Source: Cordilura impudica
Lineage: Eukaryota > Arthropoda > Insecta > Diptera > Scathophagidae
Direction of reading: 5' to 3'
Length of the DNA stretch: 64,000 bases
Assembly: GCA_963682025.1 (NCBI GenBank)
Contig: OY821519.1
Span: 137,578,094 to 137,642,093 of the forward strand
Each line of letters starts with the position of its first letter. Positions within the stretch are counted from its first letter, which is position 1. A model generated the notes under the pieces. It ran no database searches, was not told where the DNA came from, and saw only the letters and a program-made list of their open reading frames with translations. The position numbers and the translations under genes were made by a program. Shown here piece by piece: positions 1-10,705 of the stretch.

Positions 1-2423
1 TTGTAAAAAATAATAAGAATTGGCTGGATGCCTCAATCTCATTCAGTCCACCACCAGAACCACAACAAAAAAGAGGTCGCAATGATCTCTCATTTGAAGA
101 GTGCAAAGAAAAAACAAAAGTTAAGAAATGTAAAGACATAAGAGATCAAATTTCTTTGCCTGTTTTGGCTTACGCCACACAAATGAGCTTGAGAGCTGTT
201 GGAAAAATAGATGAGTCGAAAATTGTTAAGGAAATAATATCATCTCCAACAAAAGCCCAAAAATACCGAAAAAGTATAGAACAGGTACCACCACAGCAGT
301 TAACTCCGGATGAAGCTCTGTCCGTTTTGGTAGAAGCGAAGCTAAGTCGCCACCAATATAATGTTATTAGAAAGGTTGCACCTGAGAAATTTCCATCATA
401 TAAATTGGTCCAAAGAGCTAAGAAAAAATGTTACCCAAAGGGAGAACAAATGAAAATTTCTGAAACATCAGCGCAAGTTAGCCTACAAGGAATATTGGAT
501 CATACCAGTGAACGCCTTTTGTCGGTTAAAAATGCAGATTTAAATTCGTTAGACAACGAAGAAATCGAAAAAATTACTTTATACACTAAGTGGGGCTTTG
601 ACGGAAGTTCAGGGCATAGTTCTTACAAACAAGCCTTTCATGACAGTAATGCATCTGATTCTTCTGTATTTATTACGTCAATTGTACCATTAAAATTAGT
701 TTGTAAAAACAAAATCATTTGGCATAATCCTCGACCGTCTTCAACTAGGTTTTGCAGGCCATTAAAAATTGAATTTATGAAAGAAACGGTCAACAGTATT
801 AAAACAGAAAGAGAAAGAGTGGAGACAGAAAAAAATGCTCTTATCGATACAGTGATATCAGTTGGAGAAAGAAAGATAAAAGTGAACCACAAACTAATTC
901 TCGTTATGATTGACGGTAAAGTGTGTAACGCGATTACAGACACAAAGTCCACACAAAAGTGCTACATATGTGGCGCTACCAGCAAGGAGTTCAACAATAT
1001 TGAACAAATGATTTCTAGAGATTCCAACGTAGACTTCATGGAGTTCGGTTTGTCTGTCCTACATGGCTGGATAAGATTTTTTGAATGTCTTATTCACTTG
1101 GCATATAAACTTCCAATTCAAAAATGGCAGGCAAGAAGTGACGAAGAAAAAAAAATTATTGCTGAAACTAAAAGTCGTATTCAACGCGAATTTAAAAAGT
1201 GAACGGGATTGATCATTGATCAACCAAAACCTGGTTTTGGTAACTCTAATGACGGGAATACTGCAAGACGTTTTTTTAAGAATGCAGAAGTATCTGCTGA
1301 AATTACTAATATTGATTTAGAGTTGATCAAAAATATGCACACAATATTAATTGTAGTTTCCAGTGGTATTGAGGTCAACATTGAAAAATTTACAAACTTC
1401 GCTAATAACACTGCCAGGCTATTTGTGAAAAAATATCCATGGTACTATATGCCTCCTACTCTTCACAAATATTTTATTCATGGGCCTGAAATTATATCAT
1501 TATCGCCATTGCCAATTGGTCAGCTAACCGAAGAGTCTCAAGAAGCCAGAAATAAAGATTTTAAAAGTTATAGGGAGAATTTTGCCCGTAAATGCAGTCG
1601 AGAAAAAACAATGGAAGATATCTTTAATAGATTTCTCTTAAGTTCAGATCCGTTTATAACAAGCATGAACAATAGTTCTAAAAAGAAAAAAGAGCTAATG
1701 CCAAAATCTGCATTGGAGTTGCTTGTACTTCCCAGCAATCAAAATAGCAATGATGAAGATGGAGATGAAGATGGAGATGAAGATGAAGATGAAGATGAAG
1801 ATGGAGATGAAGATTAAGATTATTGTAACGAATTAATTTATGATTATGAAATTGAATGTGAAGTAAATACTAACATTGAAGGTAATAATGATTATAATAA
1901 AAAATTGTTGTTTTCAAAAAAAAAAAAAAAAAAAATAGAATAACCGAATTTAATTAAATTTTTTTTAAATAGTGTGTTTATGGTTATTTATCAATAAAAA
2001 AACAATTAGATTCTCAAATGTTTCATTTTTGAGCAAAATTTTAAAATTTCGAGAAAAAAGGTATGATTTTAATTTAAAAATTTTCTAATAAAAATACATA
2101 TAAAATATTTATTCCTTATTATTTTTAAAAATATTACTTATTTTTCTTACAGTACATTTAGTATGCTTTAATTTGCAATTTAATTGAATAATTTATAGCG
2201 CACCGTTCCAAAGTTACAGCAAAAAATGTGAAAAAAGAGGATTTTTTACAGAACACAAAATGGCCCATAAAGGGTTAAAAAATGTGTTTTTTCACTCTGT
2301 TTTTTTTTTTAAATGTTGGTTTTTTATGTATTTATAAATATCCATTAATAAAAAATATTTTTTTTTTTAAATTATGACTTCTATGAATTAATCGCCACTT
2401 TTCATGCATTTGGCCCCACTGTG
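1..2423 (+). mobile_element. Transib-type DNA transposon, 5' end outside window
   Basis: The element contains the transposase reading frame described separately and ends with CCACTGTG at 2416-2423, whose reverse complement CACAGTGG is the terminus shared by the other Transib copies here. The five bases after it are CGTTG, a plausible target duplication, but the left end is outside the window and cannot be compared. A block ending in CCAAAGTTACAG (near 2200) resembles the sub-terminal block of the intact copy at 46418-50236 but lies farther from the end, so extra sequence probably sits between about 2220 and 2400. Ends inferred from motif and spacing. Confidence 0.75.
3..1817 (+). pseudogene. 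Transib transposase (RAG1 superfamily), one in-frame stop
   Basis: The frame is open from the window edge to 1817 except for a single TGA at 1200-1202, after which the same frame resumes (TGLIIDQPKPGFGNSNDGN). Alignment by eye to the RAG1/Transib core finds the first Asp in WGFDGSSG, the second in MIDGKVC, the zinc pair CYIC, the two His in LHKYFIHGPEII and the catalytic Glu in SQEARNKDF. All catalytic residues are therefore present, and only the nonsense codon separates it from an intact protein in the visible part. The C-terminus ends in an Asp/Glu run (about 1750-1815) made by a GATGAA/GGAGAT hexamer expansion, which the other copies lack. The N-terminus lies before base 1. It differs strongly from the 47469-49490 protein, so it is a separate family, not a recent copy. 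No ATG can be chosen for the start. Confidence 0.85.
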
Positions 2424-2529
2424 CGTTGTATGCAATCTTCTAGTAGATAAATGCCATGGCAGGTCATACATCATTTTTAGTAACTTATTTTGAGCGATTT
2501 GTCAGTTTTTTATATGACATTTTGCTATG

Positions 2530-3405
2530 GTTGCCCTAACTGGAGCCCCGTAAAATATTATTGAATGAAATATGACCTTAAGCATAATAATTTTGTTTTC
2601 TCGACTAAGTTTGGATTTTTTATTGATAAAAGGAAAAGTATTCTCTTGGCTATATTTATTTTATCGATGACATAAGCAACACCTAAATATTTAACTTTAG
2701 GCTCCCAGCAAATATTGCTTGTTTCAAAACGTAAATAATGTTGTTGAGGAATACAACATTCTTTTCTTTTTCTTGTAAAATATATAGCTTGAGTTTTAGA
2801 GCTATTTATGACAATTTTCCATTTAGTGAAATAATTTCGAACAATAGTTAATGATGATTGGAGATTAATAATTATATCTTCCGCTGAGACTCCCGAACAT
2901 AGCAAGGCGTCAGCAAATATAGACGTTGTACAGTGTTGAAAAACTGGAAAAGCTGATGTGTATATGTTGTAGAGAATGGGTGATAAGCACGAGCCCTGTG
3001 GGCAACCAGCTGTAACACCCACTTTATTGGAGAAACATTTACCAATATGAACTCTGTACTCACGATTTTTTAAAAAAACTTTTTATTATTTTTATGAGAG
3101 GGGTGGGGAAGTTGAAATTTGTCATTTTAAAAACAAGGGCATCATGCCAAACAGAATCAAATGCTGCTTTTACATCTAATAACACCATACCCGTTGATTT
3201 TCCGTTAATAAAATTTGATTTGACTATATTTTTGATTCTAAGTAAAGCATGAGATGTGTTGATGCCATTTCTAAATCCAAACTGTTGGTTTGGCAATATA
3301 TTATTATCATCAATAAATGAGCATAATTTATTTTTAATAACTTTTTCTAGCAACTTACTAACGGATGGTAGAAGGCTAATTGGGCGATAAGACTGTGGAG
3401 AGTTT
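2530..3405 (-). pseudogene. Jockey-like LINE reverse transcriptase fragment
   Basis: Reading on the minus strand gives reverse transcriptase blocks in order: SYRPISLLPSVSKLLEKVI, NQQFGFRNG, LDVKAAFDSVWHDAL, then GVTAGCPQGSCLSPILYNIY and the region of the catalytic YADD box. Two lesions are visible. A homopolymer frameshift near 3070 (a run of T followed by A) separates the fingers from the palm. The catalytic box reads FADALL, so the second Asp of the F/YADD motif is Ala. The endonuclease and ORF1 are absent. The order and wording of the motifs fit the Jockey clade of non-LTR elements, but clade assignment by eye is tentative. It is a dead 5'-truncated copy. Confidence 0.85.
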
Positions 3406-3589
3406 GCATTTTTTCATTATTTAAATTATGTTACGCTTTGGGAAATTTCACACTTTTTTCCTTACACGTTGCATAAGAATTTAGACACCTGATTTGCCAA
3501 TGTGATTAACGGCTTTTTTCCATTGAACACGGAAGTTTTTCACGTTATTGGCAGCTCGGAATTGTTTTCTCAAATACTGTTTAATTATT

Positions 3590-4450
3590 ATGCAAAATCA
3601 CTCAATTGGCCGCAGCTCTGGGCAATTAGGCGGATTAAGCTCTTTCGGCACAAAGTTAATTTTGTTCATTTTGTACCATTCCATAACCTTTCTACTGTAG
3701 TGACAGCTGGCTAGATCTGGCCAAAACATTGGAGGAACTTTATGTTTATTACAAAGAGGATGAATCGCTTTCCCCAAGCAATTTTTTATATTAAATTCAC
3801 TGTCCATGTTTCGCTCACTATAATTGCACGAGCAATTATGCCCAATGAGCAGCAGACAGCCTTACCTTTTCTGATACTTTACCCTTTTTATCCGCCACTT
3901 TGCCCTGGTAGCTCCGATTAATTTGCTTTGCAACACGTCTCATCATCCATAATTATACATCCTTCATAGTTTTTAAATTTTTGTAGTAAAAACCTTCTGG
4001 CTCTTATTCTGGCAAGTTTTGAGTTTTTTCCATCACGATTTGTTTTTTTTTTTACCTTAAAATTGGTAAGATTTTGTTTTTGTCTTATCTGAAACACAAG
4101 AGTTTTAGCAATTCCGATTTTTCGGGGGAGATCTGTCTGCGAAAATTTTTTCCAGGTTCCTATAACTTTTTTTGGATTTTGGAAACCGCAACATCCACCT
4201 CCTATTTTATGTGTAATAGTTAAATCTCTTCCGAATTTCAAAATAAGAGCTATCTATCCGGAAACTTTGGCACGATGAGCTACTTCGCGATATGATAGCG
4301 CTTTATTTTGATTAAAAATATCCACAAGTTTTTTCTCGTTTTTTTCTTTTCGACAACATTTTGAATACTTGAAACCCTACTGTTTAGTAAATGACTTCCA
4401 CGTGTTTTTAACACGTTTTGTTTTTCCATTATGAAATAACTAGACATATC
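3590..4450 (-). pseudogene. Mariner/Tc1-superfamily transposase, frameshifted
   Basis: Minus-strand fragments cover most of an IS630/Tc1/mariner transposase. The N-terminal helix-turn-helix region reads KLVDIFNQNKALSYREVAHR (about 4270-4330). Next comes a block RDLTITHKIGGG. The first catalytic Asp lies in IIMDDETC, the middle block is YQGKVADKKGKVSEK, and the second catalytic Asp and the third acidic residue lie in FWPDLASCHYS and PNCPELRPIE. These lie in at least three frames, so several indels have accumulated. Terminal repeats could not be fixed; the element probably runs from about 3420 to 4500. Confidence 0.8.
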
Positions 4451-4529
4451 GATTAAAATGACAAAAAGCAGTTGGGACAACACCTTATCTCGTGATAAAC
4501 GATATTATGCAAAACCCTAGAGCCTAGCT

Positions 4530-4745
4530 TAGTTACTGAGAGCGTGATCGTTGTTTGAACAGCCAGACGGACAGACGGTCATCGCTAAATCGACTTATTA
4601 CAAGGCTCCAGAAATTTCATAGTTTATGTGGTCTCCGAATTTATTTGGTTGCGTTACAAACGGAGAGACAAACTGATACATACATATATACGCTATGCAG
4701 AATAATGTATGAATATCTAACAGTTAAATTTTTTATTCAAGTTTA
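4530..4745 (+). repeat. DINE-1-like element fragment (type R1)
   Basis: This stretch repeats the 3' part of the elements at 11593-15055 and 58465-60771: a GGCGTGATCGT-like start, the CAGACGGACAGACGG tract, a TTACAAACGGA block and a TATATACGC end. It is strongly diverged and lacks the upstream 2-3 kb. Confidence 0.6.
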
Positions 4746-4815
4746 ATATGGAACCCTTTTTAAGTATTGCATAATTTTTAAGCACTCAAATCATTGCAAA
4801 GTTGATCCCTTATAC

Positions 4816-5466
4816 TGCGTTTACATCTAAGCAAAATCTAGTATATACCAGATTTCGAGCGAAATCTAGCTCATTTTTACTAGAAATCCCATACAAAACA
4901 AAATTTAGCTCGCTACTAGATTTGTGCAAAATCTCGCAAAATCTTGTCAAAGTTGGACACTACCAAATGGATACTACTGTGTAGTGACTGAAAGATTGAC
5001 ATTTAAAAACAAAAAACAAAAGCAAACAAGTTGAATAAAAAGTAATAAAATATTAATTATAAACAAAATAATTACGAATCTTTAAAAAAAAAAATATTTA
5101 GTAATTGAAAGTGTGCCCATTACAATCTGCTAAATAATAATTGTGGAAAATGAATTTTTTTTTTGCTGTTCAAACAATACATTTAACAAATGCTGATTTG
5201 TTTCGCAAAATTTCTATTTCAGTTTGTGCTTTTTTAATTTTTGATGCATAATATAATTATAAAATCTGTTCCTTTTTAGAATTTTCCATATTCCTATTGT
5301 TTTGTTTATTTTTGGTATTTCTAGTTTATATGTATTATTTTAATCAGCTGCTTATTGTTGTGGAATGAAAATCTCACAAAATGTCAAAAAAGTTAGATGT
5401 AAACGGTTTAGATTTTGAAATAGATTTCAACTAAAATCTACTAGATTTTCCTCAGATGTAAACGCA
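4816..5466. mobile_element. MITE with TGCGTTTACATCT inverted ends
   Basis: The left end TGCGTTTACATCT and the right end AGATGTAAACGCA are perfect inverted copies. The similarity extends imperfectly through AAAATCTAGTA. The AAATCTAG/CTAGATTT octamer recurs in both orientations inside the first 130 bases, giving the end a folded structure. No coding sequence is present. The target duplication is unclear (flanks TATAC and CTATT), so the superfamily is left open. Confidence 0.65.
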
Positions 5467-6844
5467 CTATTACATTGACTTTGAATATTCTAATGTCTCT
5501 TCTTTTTCTAATATAATATCAGAAAAATAATGCAATTTCTTAGATAGAAATAAAATATTTCTGGAAAAAAGCAAAAAACAAGAAATTACAATTATAATTA
5601 ATGTAAGTGGTACCAGAATTTAAAGGGTTAATAATTGTCAACTGTACTAAAATAGTAACCGTACCGAACATTGTTTATTCTATTGAGTTTAAGACACAGG
5701 TGAAAAGTAGCGACTATTCGACACAGCCGAATTTAACACTCTTACTTGTTTAGAATAATTTTTCAAATTTTTATCTATAATGTCGGTTGCTTCGGAAGAA
5801 TAAAATTGATAAACATAAACTTTTTGTAGAGATATATGAATGGATCTCGCAATTATTTTAAAAAGATTTAAGTCCCAATACCTATTTAAACTAAATGCAA
5901 AAATATTACGGTAGAATTTGTAGACTCAGAATTTCTCGAAGGCAAGAATTAACATTTGTCCAAATTTAATTTGAATGTTAAGTTAATGCTGAATTAACTA
6001 ACACAAAAATTAAAGCAAAACTATTAAATAATGGATTAACTAAGACCACCAGAAATTATCTACCTTCCTTTAGAAACTTTAATTATGTACACGACTCTAA
6101 AGAAAATCTTCGTATTCTGCCAGACATACATACGAGCACATGCATTATTTTGCCATTCAATTCAATAATATTAGAGGATATTTAATTCTTAATAACCATA
6201 TCACGTCTTTATGCCTACACGTGTACTTTGTAAAATGGTCAAAATGTAGTCAATTTGCCTTTATAAATAGATAGGTATACGAGTACATACGTATATATAT
6301 TTTATGGATCGCCTCATGCATAATCATTAAGTGTTTCTGGCCTATCTTAAGGAGATTTATGGACTTTTCATTTGTGTGTGTGTATGCGTGTGTGTGTGTG
6401 TGTGTGTTTTATCAAGTTTATGCCCCGTTATGATTTCCTTATGATTATTACTGCAATTTTAGTCAACCATTGCCATTTATATATATAATCAGATTTAATG
6501 TACAGGCTGTCACATAAAAATATGACAATTACTTGAAATTAATGCATAAATCTGTATTTACACGCTTTTGGTTAAGATGACGAAATTTTTTATCAATCTC
6601 CGAAAATCTTTCAACCCCATGGCTTTAGCCTGTCCATTCCCTAGATCTGTTGGAGAGAAAGAACGCACTAAACTAAAACACAAAATTTTTGTTGTTGTGT
6701 GTGAATCAAAAATTTATTATTTTGAACATCAGCGGTAACAACAAAACGAAACGAACGCCATGATTAAAATTTGTATACAAATTCAAAACCTTGAAATATT
6801 TTTTAAATTTTTGTATATGAGTTTAAAACGTTTTTTTACAGGAT
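5467..6844. other. AT-rich spacer, no gene seen
   Basis: No frame with recognisable protein similarity. It holds scattered poly-A/T runs, a short inverted match to the start of the R1 repeat at about 5725-5755 (CCGAATTTAACACTC on this strand) and one dinucleotide microsatellite listed separately. Confidence 0.5.
6373..6407. repeat. (TG)n microsatellite
   Basis: About 17 TG units interrupted once by TATGCG. Confidence 0.95.
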
Positions 6845-7435
6845 GCTTTTTTTAAACAAGTTGGAATAAAAGTAGACTGTCCCAAGCACGGATACGGTAA
6901 CTCAAACGATGGAAACACTTCTAGGAGATTTTTTGAAAATGATGATGCAGTAAGTAGGTTCACTGGAATTGACAATCAAATCGTGAAAAGATTGGGAACG
7001 ATCTTGAATGTTTTAAACTGCAAAGAAAATGTCAATTCTACAAAATATTGAGAATATGCATCGAAAACTGCATGTCTTTTAGCAGAAATGTATCCACAGA
7101 AGAAGTTGACCCCGACCGTCCATAAAATATTGGCGCATGGCAAAGACATAATTGAGTACCAGTCTTTGCCAATTGGAGAGCTTTCTGAAGAAGCACAGGA
7201 ACCTCTTAACAAATTTTATAAAAAATATAGATTGCAGAACACATTCAAAGCATCAAGGCTAAAGCAAAATGAGGACCTCTTCAACATGTTGGCAGCATCT
7301 TCCGATCCACTTATTTCTTCCCTGCGGCATATGAAGTCACGAATAGAGTTAGAAAATAATTATAGTTTAGAAATTATTAGTCTTTTAGATATACCTTCTC
7401 TTACGAATTGTGATGAATATTTTACAGAAAATTGA
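6845..7435 (+). pseudogene. Transib transposase C-terminal fragment
   Basis: The frame reads GYGNSNDGNTSRRFFEN, then an in-frame TGA at about 7049, then resumes through VHKILAHGKDII (zinc-binding His pair of the RAG1 C-terminal core), LSEEAQEPLNKFYKK (catalytic Glu) and NEDLFNMLAASSDPLISSLR, ending at a TGA at 7433-7435. The two catalytic Asp domains are absent. The wording matches the copies at 1-1817 and 47469-49490 motif by motif but differs at many positions, so this is a third lineage. Truncated and nonfunctional. Confidence 0.85.
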
Positions 7436-7734
7436 AAAAATAAATTTAAAAAAGAAGTAATTTTTTTTTTAATTTGTTGGGTAATAATTTAAAACATAAA
7501 ACCCTAAAGAAAAAAAATAAAAACAATCTAAAAATGTAAAAATAATTTTTTTTTAGATACCATAAAATTGATTTTTCTACAAATTTTAAATTTGATAACC
7601 CATAAGTAGGCCCCTACAAAGCGTAGCACCCTTTCCAAACGCTCATTTCATAGGCTGTTTAAACTGTTCAATTATGTTATTCGGTTCAAAAGATATGATT
7701 TTTGCAACGAAAAAACTCAAATGGCGCCACTGTG
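6845..7734 (+). mobile_element. Transib element, 3' remnant
   Basis: This is the C-terminal third of a Transib transposase followed by about 300 bases of 3' sequence ending in CCACTGTG at 7727-7734. The next five bases are CGTTG, the same pentamer that follows the terminus at 2423, so target preference or a shared target type is possible. No matching left terminus was found upstream, so the 5' end is missing or unrecognisable. Confidence 0.75.
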
Positions 7735-7989
7735 CGTTGGGTGAAAAGAATGAAATGAATGCATTTTATTTTCATTAAAATTTGAAGAACCAGGAAGCTC
7801 AAAACAAACAATAAGCAACACATATCTGGTCAAAAAACAACAACACAATATATGTACATTAGGGTTCTAACTTTTTTTGGACGTCATTCTCCCGAGAGCC
7901 AATCTTATGGCGAATATTGTATTGATGGTAAAAAAAAACAATTTCATTTCAATTTGGTAAAAAAAAAGACTTACGCATATATCTTGTAC

Positions 7990-8870
7990 TATTTTTATTC
8001 CACGTTCCGCACATATATTACTGCGTAGTTGGTTTGGAATTGTAGATGGTGTAGGTACCCAATGTCTGAGGAAACATTCGTGAGCTTTCGTAAAATTTAT
8101 TAATGACTTGTCTAACTGTTCAAAATCATTTTCATGGAAACAGTGGTCCGAAAACCAGATTTGAAACCATGAATCAGCAATGAAATCACATATAGGTTGT
8201 AAAAGTTTTTGGTAACTGGGATCAAGAATAAATGCTAAAATAGCAAATATTGCTCTCGAATTTCACCTTGCATTACTAACCGATGGTAACGTTTTAAATT
8301 TTATAAATGGGAATATTCCGTTGATTTTAAAATATTTATATGCAAAGCAAAGTTCATACAAAAACGGCATGTCATCTCTTCACTTAATTTTGGTTCATTC
8401 AAGCACAACTTTATTTTGTTTATAAGACGCCTTTAGATTTTTGTAATTATTTAATAAATCTGATATGAACGGGTACGCAATGTTTGGAGATGCAGTTTTT
8501 CCATCCAGTAACTCATCCATTACATGCCTTAACAACAAATCAAGGACATGGTGCTGGCACCCGATATATTATGGTGGAGTCAATGCCATATGTATGAAAA
8601 GGTTTTGAAGCAAAGTTACGACACCATTTTTTACGCCAGTATTTACACTTGTAGTGTCACATATTATCATTCTGATAGACGTCCATAAATTAAATTTATT
8701 TAAAGTGTGCCTGATGCCGATGCATATTGTAAGTGATTTCCCATTATCAAGCACTAGAACTGCTAACTTTATCTCTGTCTGTTCATTTTTAATTATTACT
8801 TCTTGAATTTCTTTTTTTTTCAATTTTCTTGCCATCAAAATGCAAACACCACTCTTTATCTTTTAATGTT
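7990..8870 (-). pseudogene. Unclassified transposase-like core (CDTTSVNTG family)
   Basis: Minus-strand reading gives WCLHFDGKKI, VLVLDNGKSL, MIICDTTSVNTGVKNGVVTL, then after a stop YIGCQHHVLDLLLRHVMDEL, PNIAYPFISDLL and further blocks down to ICAERGIKIVQDIC. There is a frameshift in an A-run near 8820, a stop near 8570, and two or more stops near 8390. The layout of an Asp-bearing DTT block followed by a GCQHH block resembles RNase H-fold transposase cores, and similar uncharacterised proteins recur in invertebrate genomes. I cannot place it in a named superfamily. The sequence at 9238-9789 is probably the N-terminal part of the same protein, with an intron or decayed sequence between. Confidence 0.55.
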
Positions 8871-9237
8871 TGTATAACTTACTTTATTTTTCAATTAAAT
8901 AAAAAAAGACAAGTTGTTACTTTATTTGCGAGTACTTATTTATTTAAAAACCAAAACCATACTAAACATATTTAATTTTATTTCTTATCATATTTTCTTA
9001 AACTACTGACACTGCAAAACGTAAGTTAAAATAAACCACCACATCCGTCGCAAACAAGAATTTATTCTTTGGAATTTTTTCTGCTTAGAATACTGCAACC
9101 AAGCAGTTTACTTTTATTTGGATTGACAACGAATTTGTTGTTAACTTATATAAAACTGTTCTCTTTGCTCAGATGATTTTATTACAGCCTTACAAATTCC
9201 AGCCTATTCCAGACTTAGCCAAATTTTGACAAATTTT

Positions 9238-9789
9238 TTATGCTTTGTTTGTACTAACTTTTATATCAGTAACTAAGTTTACAGCTGGTTTTATTGACAG
9301 TTTAGTTGGTCTATGTCTTACTGTTGGCGTGTAACTATCGTCAGATTCATCATCAGCATCTTGATCGCTATCGAATATTGACGAAGAATCTGAATCAATA
9401 ATTATTTCTGATTCAAATTTTAAATCAATTGCTTTGGTAGTAATATTATATTGTTTTTGAATACATTTACGACGTTTTAACATCTTATAATATTTAACTA
9501 AGACTTCAATTTTATGTTTAACTCCATCATGACGAAGTGTTTTCAGTTTAAGCTTCTGGTCATCAGCTATAATTACATACCTTTTGTTTTTACACTTTTC
9601 AAAACTGACCAATGCATTAAATCTTCCTATAACAGCTTCTTCCTTTGGAATTCTGTTTAAGTCATGTAATGGTATATCAACGACAGGTATATCTCTACAG
9701 TTTTTAACAACGTCATGAAATTTAGTTAAGTTTTTGGTCCAAATTTTGCCATTTTTTTCAACACTTATTTTGCTTTTCTTATAATTCAT
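9238..9789 (-). CDS. Hypothetical protein, probable N-terminal part of the 7990-8870 gene
   Basis: An uninterrupted frame of 183 codons begins at the ATG of MNYKKSKISVEKNG; a TTG three codons upstream is not a credible eukaryotic start. The first two thirds are Lys-rich and basic (KLKLKTLRHDGVKHKIE, KMLKRRKCIQKQ), followed by an acidic Ser/Asp stretch (DSDSSSIFDSDQDADDESDDS) and a short basic tail. There is no signal peptide or membrane segment. I do not recognise a domain. Because it lies just upstream of the degraded core on the same strand, the simplest reading is one mobile-element gene split by an intron or decay. It may also be a stand-alone leftover frame. Confidence 0.45.
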   Translation of the reverse strand: MNYKKSKISVEKNGKIWTKNLTKFHDVVKNCRDIPVVDIPLHDLNRIPKEEAVIGRFNALVSFEKCKNKRYVIIADDQKLKLKTLRHDGVKHKIEVLVKYYKMLKRRKCIQKQYNITTKAIDLKFESEIIIDSDSSSIFDSDQDADDESDDSYTPTVRHRPTKLSIKPAVNLVTDIKVSTNKA

Positions 9790-9822
9790 TTTGCCCAAAC
9801 CGATTTAATTATACCCTATACC

Positions 9823-10598
9823 CAGAGTTCAGAAAAAAACACACACTGAATAAAAAACTCGTACATATATGTAAACAAACATAACTTAGACCAACACACA
9901 CATATTTTTATTTTCATATCAATTATGTTTGTTTTTAAATTTTCTTCGGTGCCCAACACAACCATGACTGTGTTCGTTTTAGTATTTCGTTATTTACACG
10001 AACATTTTTGTATCACGTACTTTTTCTTTCAATCACACATAAAGCATACATTTTTGAGTGTTGCTTTATTTGAAGTTCATGTTCTGGTACGTGTACTAAA
10101 AAAAAAAACAGAACATGTACAATAAACAGGTTCGAGTTCAGTTATATTTTAAGTCGTGTTTAAAATATAACTGAACTCGAACCTGTTTATTCAGTTATAT
10201 TTTAAGTCGTGTTTAAAATATAACTGAACTCGAACCTGTTTATTGTACATGTTCTGTTTTTTCTTACTACACGAGCCACAACACGACTTAAAATATAACT
10301 GAACTCGAACCTGTTTATTGTACATGTTCTGTTTTTTTTTTTCAGTACACGTACCAGAACATGAACTTCAAATAAAGCAACACTCAGAAATGTGTGCTTT
10401 ATGTGTGATTGAAACAAAAAGTACGTGATACAAAAATGTTCGTGTAAATAACGAAATATTAAAACGAACACAGTCATGGTTGTGTTGGGCACCGTAGAAA
10501 ATTTAGAAACTCACATAATTGATATGAAAATAAAGATATGTGTTGGCTGCTTTTGAACAGAACATTGTGTGTTTCATGTGTGTATTTTCTGAACCTTG
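9823..10598. mobile_element. Fold-back hAT non-autonomous element
   Basis: The ends are CAGAGTTCAGAAAA (left) and the inverse of CAAGGTTCAGAAAA (right), hAT-like CARRG termini. The element is flanked by a perfect 8-bp duplication CCTATACC (9815-9822 and 10599-10606), the hAT signature. Nearly the whole element is two inverted arms of about 300 bases (about 9823-10121 and 10305-10598). The centre holds three inverted or direct copies of a block containing GGTTCGAGTTCAG and TATATTTTAAGTCGTG. Matching open frames on opposite strands are only the arms read in each direction. It sits in a DINE-1-like fragment. Confidence 0.88.
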
Positions 10599-10705
10599 CC
10601 TATACCACTATGTGGTTTGGGTATAATGACTTTGTGCTGCTGTTTGTAACAATAAAAAATATTTGACCTACACCCATCTTTAATTATACCGATATATAAA
10701 AAGTC
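10599..10705 (-). repeat. DINE-1-like element terminus (type R2)
   Basis: The sequence CCACTATGTGGTTTGGGTAT through TTTGTGCTGCTGTTTGTAAC and TTTGACCTACACCCATC equals the hairpin-bearing end of the R2 elements at 19078-20652. The hAT fold-back element inserted into its terminal TATACCCTATACC. Confidence 0.75.

Noticed and set aside
9925..10492. Two similar proteins encoded on opposite strands
   Set aside because: They are the two inverted arms of the hAT fold-back element read in each direction.
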